Assembly: GCF_019097595.1 (NCBI RefSeq)
Contig: NC_080711.1
Coordinates: 15,951,428-16,015,427, forward strand
Reading direction: 5' to 3'
Length of the DNA stretch: 64,000 bases
From: Hemibagrus wyckioides
Lineage: Eukaryota > Chordata > Actinopteri > Siluriformes > Bagridae
In this document: in pieces, positions 51,621 through 61,151 of the stretch
Layout of the letters: each line of letters begins with the position of its first letter
How positions within the stretch are numbered: the stretch's first letter is position 1
Made by a program: the position numbers and the translations under genes
The notes under the pieces: generated by a model
Databases searched by the model: none
The model's input: the letters and a program-made list of their open reading frames with translations, nothing else
Told to the model about the DNA's origin: nothing

Positions 51621-52049
51621 GGATTTTTCTCTAAGGGAAACAGATGGGTTAGTTGGACTTCTAACTTCCCACCTTTGCACAGCAAAATTTAGCACCTCAC
51701 TCAGTTTGATAATTAACTCATGAGTCAAATCAAGTGATACAGGGCAAAGCAAAACACTGAAACCTGCCATGCATGTGTTTTTCCAAGGTCTAGACCTAAG
51801 AAACACCAAAGACCACATTTATTTTATGATACGTGTCATAAAAATCACATGACTTCATCACTTCACTTAGCTTGAGAGAAACAAAAGAATAATCAATGTT
51901 AGGTAATAAAGAATTGGCCTCTTCATCCATTGCCATTGCAGTCTGTAAACACCATTAAGCAGCAGCTAGGGCACTACGTGTAAAACAGGAAGAACAAACA
52001 GCTCAGTCAGACAGTGTGGAGCTGTCAGTACGTTGTGGCCTACACAAAC

Positions 52050-52154
52050 ATGAGCGCAGATAAAAAGGTGTACATCGACCCTCAGGACAAGAACCATGAC
52101 ACCTATTATCTCAGGTTAGGGAGCTACCGTGGGAGCCAGAGAGCATCTCCATGA
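52050..52154 (+). other. Possible small exon or short ORF
   Basis: The ATG at 52050 has a favourable context (A at -3). It opens 34 codons (starting MSADKKVYIDPQDKNHDTYY) to a TGA at 52152-52154. Codon choice is GC3-rich for the first 22 codons, unlike the surrounding DNA. A weak donor, CAG|GTTAGG, at 52114/52115 would end an exon there. I recognise no family. It may be an alternative first exon of a distant gene or chance. Confidence 0.2.
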
Positions 52155-53002
52155 TCCCTGGGAATGTTAGGTGGTAGGAGAACAGGAACTTTCTAACAGA
52201 TAGATCAATCTGTCAGCACTGGGGTGTTCCTCACCTCTTTGCGAGCCTTGCACACAAGCTGAAGAAATTCAAGTGCAGCATGTTAAAAAAAAAAGGAGAG
52301 AGACAGAACGGAGACAAGAGGCTGGCCTTTAGTGGGACAGACTTGAAACTCTCATGCAGACACGTATGCACATACACTCTCAAACATTCAGGACCTATCT
52401 TCCCTTCCAAAGCCTCCGTCAATTACATAATGATAAAATCAGTATCAGGGCCATACCAGCATATTTACACAACTAAGAAAAAACCCAACCCAAGACATAC
52501 ACAGATACAGCTCAGCTCGGAGTTCAGCGTACGGGTCGCAAGCATTATATAAACTCAGATGTAATGGTTTGTAACGTTTCCCTCCATGCTTTGCACTAAT
52601 GACTCATTGACTGGGACAGGTACGGGCAGATGCCACAGACAGACAGTTAGTGAGCGACGTGCTCAGAGGCCCATCGCCCATAATGCCGCACTTCGTTCAG
52701 ACAGAATGGCAGACTGATAGTCATCTGCCCGGGAGGCTCTGCTTCCACAGGCAGCCTGAGAACATTATAAAGAAATGTTATGAAAGAGCTATTAAACAAA
52801 TCAGAAAACGATCAATGGCTTCACTTTAGGAAATAAATTAATCCTGAACTTGGGGAACCTTCAAATGAAGAATAAAGTAGTCTAAAATTTTTAGAAAATA
52901 AAAAGGGTTAGAAATGTTCAGCTGTTTTTTAATAAACACAGTGTAAGCTGTAAAGGAACTGAAGTAACAGTATTGTGTATTCAGAATATTCAGTAACTAT
53001 AT

Positions 53003-53060
<58 letters not shown>

Positions 53061-53644
53061 ATTTTGAGAACATAAAGACTTTTTAGGTATGTTTTAGGAG
53101 GATCCTTTCAGAATACTCTAACAATTTAAAATATTGTTTTATAATTAACGCTAACACAAGTTTATTAACTATTAATAAAGTGTTCTAAGTCTAACACAGC
53201 TCATTGCTTTTTTTTTTTTTTATTAAAGTCATACTTTCTCATTCACGTTGTGCACTAGACACAGCAGTAAGCGGCAACAGGACATTTGCCATTAGAGAAT
53301 TTCGAGTTTCTTGGTTTGTTCTGTTGCCTAGTGCATGCAACTAATTATGTTTTATCATTTTTGCTTTAAGGTCCTTTGCGTTTTCACTCAACTGGTTTTG
53401 CTGCTGGCTTGAAGTTACTCATACAGAGTTTTTTAAGAAAAAAACACATTTTGTATGAATGTCTCTCAGTAGAATGGATTTCATAGTTGTCTGACTGAAT
53501 GTCTGAAAATGCATATGAATGAATGATTTCATGAATGAATAGTCCCTTTATTTTGAGAAGCCATTTTTATTTGTTCAAATACACAAATTACACAAGAAAC
53601 GTTTTACTTTTCTTTCTTTTTTTTCTTTTTACACTTTTCTATGG
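52155..53644. other. Noncoding stretch with balanced island
   Basis: The block 52590-52760 is CpG-containing and non-repetitive, a possible conserved element. A TA/poly-T tract lies at 53007-53059. No supported gene. Confidence 0.4.
53007..53059. repeat. (TA)n followed by poly-T
   Basis: About 17 TA units immediately followed by 19 T residues. Confidence 0.95.
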
Positions 53645-53945
53645 TGGCTGAGTGCTTAGTACTTTTTCCTCAGTCCTCCAGGGTTGGGGGTTGGATTTCT
53701 GGCTCTGCCCAGTGTGTGGTGTGTTCGCATTTTCTCCCCATGTTTTGGGAGTTTTCTTCTGGTTTCCTCCAGGTACGTATTTCGGGGGTTTCCTCCTGGT
53801 ATTTTGGTTTTATCCCCATTCCAAAAACATGTGTTGTAGACTGATTGGCATCTCTAATTTTTTCACATTGTGTGTGTGTGTTATTGTCCTCTGGTATAGG
53901 CTCCAGGATCCCTGTGACCCTGTGTAGCATATCCAGTAGAGAAAA
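53645..53945 (+). repeat. Dispersed teleost SINE-like repeat, copy 6 (head to tail)
   Basis: Shows the whole order of the family: worn A box TGGCTGAGTGCTTAGTA, B-box region GGGTTGGGGGTTGGATTTC, then TTTTCTCCCCATGTTTTGGG, GGTTTCCTCCAGGTACGTAT, CCAAAAACATGTGTTGTAGA, CTGATTGGCATCTCTAATTT, a GTGTG stretch, and the tail TATAGGCTCCAGGATCCCTG. Open frames on both strands here are repeat shadows. Confidence 0.8.
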
Positions 53946-54199
53946 TGTATAAATATTATAAATACAGTATGTACTATATGTAGATAGTGTTTAATGACTT
54001 TAACATAAATAAAATGATTGATCCAGGACCCAGTGGTGTATTCAAGACCATGACATAAGAGGCAATAACAAGACCAACTAAAACAGAGAGGAAATAAAGA
54101 TGATTTCATTATTACAAAACTGCCAGGGCCATAGTTTATGTCTATAGACAAAATAACACATAAAGAAAGGACATTATTCACATTCACATAATTTATTGT

Positions 54200-54440
54200 C
54201 CAGTGTCACCCAGATGAGGATGGGTTCCCTTCTGAGCCTGGTTCCTCTCAAGGTTTCTTCCTCATGTCCTCATATAATGTCAGGGAGTTTTTCCTTGCCA
54301 CCGTTGCCTCCGGCTTGATATTAAGGATAAATGTTATAGATAAACTTTATACATTATCATTTTATCTCTATGTTTCTATACTCCTGCAAAGCTGCTTTGA
54401 GACTTTGTTAAAAGCACTACACAAATAAAGTGAATTGAAA
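54200..54440 (+). mobile_element. LINE 3'-UTR fragment (same family as 10231-10680)
   Basis: Contains CACCCAGATGAGGATGGGTT, CCTCTCAAGGTTTCTTCCTC, GTCAGGGAGTTTTTCCTTGC, CACCGTTGCCTCCGGCTTGA, GCAAAGCTGCTTTGAGAC and ends GCACTACACAAATAAAGTGA plus ATTGAAAA. Only the UTR is left. Confidence 0.75.
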
Positions 54441-56199
54441 AATAATAAAAGCAGATATTATAATGAATGGCCAAGCAACCTTTCCTTATTTGTTTCTAGG
54501 TTGAAAATATACCTATAAAATACATTCTAGCTGTATACCAGACAAGAAAATGACCTTCAGATGAATCTACCACTCTATCTAATCTTGTTCTTCCCATCTT
54601 AAGACACTGAGACTGTTCTGGGTCTGAGTATTCCTGAGCCTAGGTGATACCAAGACCTTTGACATCACAACCATAGCTATTTGTGTTCTGCTGACATCTT
54701 AACCAACAAGTGAAATTCTGTGACTCTTTCAGTTTGTCTGTTCTCAGTCTTAAGCAAAAAGGTCAGAGCACTGAACACTGTGACCTGAGCTGGTGGAGGT
54801 CTTTCTGCTTTACATGGGGACTGGGAGCAGGAAAGCCCAGAGAGTGATGGGGGAAAAACAGTCATAGGTCGTAATTGTCTGGAGTGTGGAAGTGGACATG
54901 GAGGGAAGCTCCAAGCAGCTTTTTCTTCTTTCTTTCTAGTTACAATGTTTTCCTAAGTAAACCACCAAGTTTACCATGCCATACAGTACAGCAATTAATT
55001 TGTGTTTGTATAATCTGGAGATTTTGATGGATATGAATGTTTCATTCTTAGTATAAAGATAAACAATAACAAAGGGATTCTTTTTGTTTGCCTCCTACAG
55101 ACAACACGAAGGACTGCTGTTCTGTTTAGGTCAGGAAAAGTGTGATTGCTGGCTAATGTCCTCCATTTAAATGCTATAACACAGAGTTGCCTATTTAATA
55201 ACAGCAGCAGTTAAACTGCCTGCCAAACCTATCAAATAATACAAGATGTCAAGCTCCTGAGTATGAAATGTGGTCTTTGATTTTTTTTTAGCATTTGCTA
55301 GCCAAGGCGAATTAGCACTTGACAGAGAAGCTTACAAAAGCAGGAGAAAAGTAGAGCGAAATCCCAAAATGCATCTAAACTAAACACAATCCTGAAATGG
55401 TTTCAGTGTTTTCCCATCGTTCTTCGTCATATGCAGAAGCACATTTATGCCTGCACGCAAATACACACACACACACACAAACACACAGTCTTCCTTTTCT
55501 TGGCTCCTGTGCTACTGCATCCCCTGTCATGGCTGACCCTGTCCCCCCTTCCCACACTTGACCCTCCTCCTCCCTCATTGCCACACTCTGTATTGCTGGT
55601 GATAATTACTGCTGAATAGATTTCCAGATTCCCATGGATGTCAGTCTAGCCCTTGGCCTTCTACACTAATAGACCTCTTCAACCATGCACACTCACACAC
55701 ACACACACACACACACCATACCAACACTCACCCTCCTTTCCCTCTCATTGCAAAGAGTAAAAAGAGAAGAAGAAAGATATAACCAGGCTTTTTCATATCG
55801 TAACAATATGATTTTGAAGTGATCTTTTAATTTGACACCTCGTACCAGTGGAAAGTTTCATTTCCAGACAGTTGGAGCTCAGTTGTTGCACCTGGTGCCT
55901 TTAAAAAGTAGTGAAATAATAGCAGCTAAAGGAAATCCATGATTATGATGTGGCCATCCCACTGAACGTCAGAACTGGTGAACAACAATGAACCACTTCT
56001 CTGTTGTATTAAAAGAGATTAACTTACTCCACAGGTTAAAAATAAAAGGTATTAATCAGCATTTCAAAACGAGCAGAAAACTCTTTGAAAAGGTCAAAAC
56101 AGATTAGAGTGGTGCTTTGGAAAGTGTTCCCAGGCCTTCAAAAAGAAAAGAGAGAGAAAAAGAGATAAACAGAGAAACCGAGACTGATTTTCCTCCATT
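54441..56199. other. Noncoding stretch with CA tracts
   Basis: CA tracts at 55462-55487 and 55690-55716. Nothing else recognised. Confidence 0.5.
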
Positions 56200-56410
56200 T
56201 CAGCTTGGTAGCAGGGTACGTCATGCTCCCTGCGTATCCTTGCCCCCACTGCCAGCTGTAAACGGATACATGTACTCCTTAGCCAAACTGGCATGGCTTT
56301 CTCTTAAGCAGCCATGCTCCAGAGCCAATCAATCTGCCTCATCCAGCGCCGTCAGCCAATCACGGCCCAGGAGCACACTGGATCTGGTGTTTTACCTGCT
56401 CACAGGAAAT
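56200..56410. promoter_or_regulatory. GC-balanced island with paired CCAAT boxes
   Basis: AGCCAATCAATC near 56324-56335 and AGCCAATCACGGCC near 56354-56367 lie about 30 bp apart on the same strand, in a CpG-containing block. Paired CCAAT boxes at this spacing are typical NF-Y targets in promoters or enhancers. No transcript start is visible, so the role is unproven. Confidence 0.3.
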
Positions 56411-58058
56411 AAAACACTAATACATCAGTGAGGAAGCACAATGAAGGCCTTTTAATACAGTCCAATGAGTCAAATAAATCAACAGCCCAATTAATATGAG
56501 AACAAGCTGTGACAAAACCATCTGCTTTGAAAGCACCACAAGATCTGGACTAAATCATCTGTTAATTCACCTTGTTTCAGGTATCATATGGATGCTTGGA
56601 AGCTTACTAATGTGGAGATGTCTTCCACAGGCTCAGTGTGCTCTGTCCTTGAGTTGCTTCTTGGCTGAAGATCTCAGGGAGCCTTGAAGAAGTCTTTTCT
56701 CCAGCATTTGGAGATCTGGAGCTATTCCAGTCCCAGAATAATTGTGGCGTATTTTGTTTTCTTCTCTACAAGGCAGGATCACTTGAGGAAATGGTTTGAA
56801 CCGCACTTAAAAGCACACTGTGTGCACCCTTTTCAGGCCCAGCAAATTTGGCCGGAGGCCCCAAACCAGCTTTGGGCTCAAAATTCTCATTAGTGGCTCG
56901 GGAAATGACCATTTGTCTGTGTGTGATACCATGTGGAAAAAAAGTACATTTCATTGGTTGGGGTCAGAGGTCAGTAGTTGGAAACCCAACATACCCGAGC
57001 TGCCAAAAAAGAGCACAGCTTCTGAACGGCTCCAAGTAGGAAAGCCCAACATTTAAGCATTGACGTCACCTGGCACAGGCACAGCATGAAATGGCGTAAA
57101 ATAGAGATTGCCTTACACAACAAGAATTAAAGTGATTAACCACTAAACGTAAGCATTAAAATGGTACATTTTCATCTACCAGCTAATAATGTTCTATTTT
57201 CTTTCTACATCCACAGCTTTCCTCTCAAACGAAGAAGGCAAAACAAACAAGAAAAAAATGACACACAAAGAAAATCTGACAAGAATCTCAACTAAGGTAG
57301 CTGAGAGGATTTGCTGATGTGACTTAGAGCCGCTAATGCCCGTCATGCGATTGGACAGAGTCATGAGGAAACACAAAAGAAAAGAAAAGGAGGAGGAGGA
57401 GGATAGAAAATCCCCTTTAGCGCAACCTCCTCTAATTAATTCAGGAAAAATGAATCACGGCAGGCCATTCCAAACACACCCAAGCCTTTTAATCACTCGT
57501 TATACTCCAAAAGACCCCCCCCCACCCCCCAGTTGGAAAAAAAGAAAAGCATACAGGATTTCTTAGTGTTTTTAAATTGATGTGTTCATGGCTTTAGCGT
57601 GTGCACCCAAGAAAACAATACCAAGAGCAGCACTTTAAAATCATGTGAGCCTTGCATCCATGCAAACATGAGAAGCTGGCTTATGGAAAGTAGCATGAAG
57701 GAGTGGGGGATATGGAGACCCCACAACACACACACACACATACAACACATACTCCCCGCTCACCCTCCCCATCGTTTCCCAGGACTGTTTACCACAAACA
57801 GCCTAGCGCTGCCCACATTCACTATCAATAGCCAGATGGGCCAATGCCAAGTTCTGCCTACCGTTACCCCGACGACACAGCATCCAACTACGTATTGGTG
57901 TGAAGGCGGGTATGATGTCATTCCAGAACACGGTGGGGGCCAATCAAACCCTGAGAAAATTATGTCACCTTTTGTTCGGCCGCTCCATTGAGTGGCATAG
58001 AAGTGCAGTGAATTGAAAGCTGCAGAGGTCATTTCCCCCCCCAGAGATGCGTGCAAGA

Positions 58059-58061
<3 letters not shown>
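56411..58061. other. Noncoding stretch with balanced islands
   Basis: Blocks 56800-57060 and 57800-58010 are non-repetitive and richer in CpG than the background; the latter includes a GGGGGCCAATCAAACC CCAAT word near 57936-57951. Frames of 60-130 codons on both strands lack domains. Confidence 0.4.

Positions 58062-58093
<32 letters not shown>
58062..58093. repeat. (GA)n microsatellite
   Basis: About 16 AG units, uninterrupted; it encodes the RERERE run of a false frame. Confidence 0.95.
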
Positions 58094-58094
<1 letters not shown>

Positions 58095-58593
58095 CAACAG
58101 GAAATAAAAGAAAAAGGCAAAGACTAGCAAGCAAACAACAACACTGTGGTCATGCTAATGTTGTCGAACAGAAGAATAACCATAAAAATGTCACGAAACA
58201 CAACCTCTGAAAACACTGAGCCATGCCAGCGTGCGTCTGAAAAACCTCAGATTAAAACCTTTAATTTGTGAATATCTTTCAGTCTTTTGAAAATATTTCA
58301 AAGTAGCTGACAAAGTTGGAATATAAAACACAAACTTGTTGTTTGGGCTAAGTTTATAAGTTTGGTCTGAGTTTATTGCATCTGAAAAGAAAGGAGCAGG
58401 AAAGATTGTGCTCTCTGTCTGTGTCTCTCATTTTCTCTGCCAGCTGCTTCCCCCACTGCACTCATTCCTCCATCCTCCAACCACAGCCGAGCTTCACTGA
58501 GTCACTCACAGGGGCAGCGGTGAACGACACTTGAATAGGAAATAACCACAGAGGGGTTCCATAAGTTTTGTGCCATCCATCTCTCCCCAGCAT

Positions 58594-58594
<1 letters not shown>

Positions 58595-58658
<64 letters not shown>
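58595..58658. repeat. (CA)n microsatellite
   Basis: About 31 CA units, uninterrupted. Confidence 0.97.
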
Positions 58659-58660
<2 letters not shown>

Positions 58661-61151
58661 TATGGATTCCATTCAAACATTTAAAACTAATTTCTGAAAA
58701 GTCTGAAAAGAAAATGCAAATTAATCTTTTTCTATGTGAATATCTTGATGATAAAAAAAAATGTTAGAGATTACAATGCTATAATACAATAGTTCATGGC
58801 TGTGAACAGAAAGAAAAACAGTGTCATGGAAAAATCTGACAAAAGATATTTATTCAGTCATTAATTCATCTTTAGTAGGCACTTACAGCTTCATGCTGCA
58901 TTTGTCAATTAAGTCAAGAAAATGTTTATTTCTTTGTATTTCTACTGTGCTTTACTCTGTCATCATTTGAACAAACATGTTTTCAACATTTTTTCAACAA
59001 CTTTATCGATTGATCAACTTTTCCTTCTCAACATATGATTATGTTTTCCTGTGTGTATGTATTTATGTGTTTTTGGCTTTTCCATGTAAGGATTTTTTCA
59101 AATTTGCAGTAAATTCATGATTGAGCTGTGTGGAAACACATGGGATACAATACAATACAAACCTAATACACACATGTACACACAAACTGAGCAATATTAT
59201 ATTATATCAATATAAATGTCACAATACACAATTACAATTTCTTTAACATTGAATGTGTCTAATGTTTCTCGCAGATGATAGGATTTTAAAATAACCTTTA
59301 GTACTGCATGTGTTTTGTCAAGATCACTTATAAATGTTATTAATTATATCAATTATATAGTCTCTATAGTCTTACAAAACCTGTGAACTACATTTTTACT
59401 GCCACTCTATTAGTAGAAGTAAAGGCTAGTGTTTATTGTAAAACTTGTCAAGTACTGCAATACACACACACACACACTTCCTCTAAAAGTCAACGAAGCA
59501 TAAAAATGTGCACACCATTATGGATAGACTACATTATATGCATAACCATGTCCATGCACAAATTTAGTCAAGTGCATAATTTAAGAGCTTTAGCTGCCAT
59601 CATTTCAACTTTCATGACTGAAGCATGTCGTGTTTATGCAACATTTGGATAGTCCAACCAGTTAATTGTGATGCAGGTGGAATTCCTTGTAAATAAGTGT
59701 GTGGAAGCAAAAGTGGGCTTAAAAGTGCATAAATAAAAGCATTTCAATGCTGTTGCATAACCACTGACAAGGGAAGAGTTGGACATTGCTACAGACTGTG
59801 AGAGGGACTGGAAGGCTTTTTGACTCATCATTGGGACTGGCTTATGAGTCATTTTTGACTTACAGTGGTTATCCTACTAGAATTGGTGCCTGCTTCAGCG
59901 AGATCATCACATAGAAATAATTTTGATTGTATGGACTGATCCTCAGTGGGCATACAGCACATACTGTAATAGTTAGCGGTTAGATCATGACATCCTCCTG
60001 ATGCCTCTGCATACATCTCAGAGAAGAGGAAGAAGTGTAAAATGTGATGCTTGTCTTTGTAAAGCAAACCTTAATATCCTTGTTCTGGGACGAAGGAGGT
60101 GAGACAATGAAAAAATGCTGCACAGTTCCATTAACAAGACCAAGTCCTGTGCTTGTGTCGCATGACCTACAACTGACAATCTTAAAGAATGGTTTTTAGG
60201 ACCTCGCTTAAGCACCTCAAATCTAGAATGTGACAGCATAATCCATTCGTCTTCTGCACAAACAAGTCATTAGAGTGCAAATGCTTGTTTTGAAAGAATG
60301 TCTTGTATCAGAGTGACATCTTTGTTGTGGTCTGATATTGATGAGGTCCTGAGCTCTGAAAAAGCCAGCACTGGAACTTGAGTATTTCTGTGACATTGTC
60401 ATCAAGATCCAGTGATCTGAAGTAATTCCTGCCTTGATGTAGTTGAGCAGTGGTTTTAGTGTTTTAGCATCCTGTTGTCAGCCCTTCCCCTTTTGGATAT
60501 AATCTTTGGGAACAAACTCCAAACCTTAATTTGTCATAAAATAATGAGGAAACAGGCCACAGGTCTTCAATTACTTTTGAGCCTGTAAAAATGACATATA
60601 AACATAGAAAACTCTGTTGCAATGTGTGTGAATGAATGCTGTGTGAATTGTGTAGCATTATCAAACCTCACTCAGGCTGTTGCCATTTTAAGAGTGGCTC
60701 CAGTGGCGAGTTTAGAGCCTGATTTAGATCAATTTTTGCCAACTGCTAATTTCAATCCAGAAAGTTTAGTGAAACTTAACATAAAGAGCGAGTAGTCATT
60801 TTCCTATACGCTCCTAAGGCTCTTTTGGAGGGCATTAATCGCAGTCTCAACTCCTGGATCACTGAATTCATATGAGATATCTGCCTCCAAATCATTAAGG
60901 TAAGGTAAGGCAACAAGGGCACGTAAATATTAAACTATGAAGGAATTTTAATTAAGAAGTAAAAAAAGAAACAGATTAACAATAAATAGAGTACAGTTGG
61001 AAGGTATACTGAGATTCACCCTAATTTACCTAGGATGTAGTGGTAGGTGATAAAAATGCTCTTGATTTGTTTGCAGTAATGGTTTCCATGGTAACAATGT
61101 TAAGCTTAGCGATTCAAATTCTAAAAGCTAAACTTGAATTGTTTTTATTTT
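58659..61151. other. Noncoding stretch before the minisatellite
   Basis: AT-rich up to about 59600. Contains a CA tract at 59461-59478 and an X-box-like site at 61082-61095. Several 60-90-codon frames, none with a domain. Confidence 0.5.
61082..61095 (+). promoter_or_regulatory. X-box-like (RFX) site
   Basis: GTTTCCATGGTAAC, a near-perfect 14-bp palindrome fitting RYYNYY-(2 nt)-RRNRAC. It lies 57 bp before the minisatellite array. Same pattern as the site at 25474-25487. Confidence 0.4.

Larger units (their letters stand above)
50136..52049. other. Noncoding stretch with TA tract and CACAT-rich block
   Basis: Holds the long (TA)n at 50638-50704 and an unusual block at 51260-51620 where CACAT/ACATGATTC words recur. 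Nothing gene-like found. Confidence 0.5.

Noticed and set aside
57599..58134. Overlapping 130- and 124-codon frames on opposite strands
   Set aside because: Both depend on CA and GA repeats and neither shows a domain.
60890..60920. Repeated splice-donor-like GTAAGGTAAGG
   Set aside because: The upstream frame is short and unremarkable and no acceptor partner was found.
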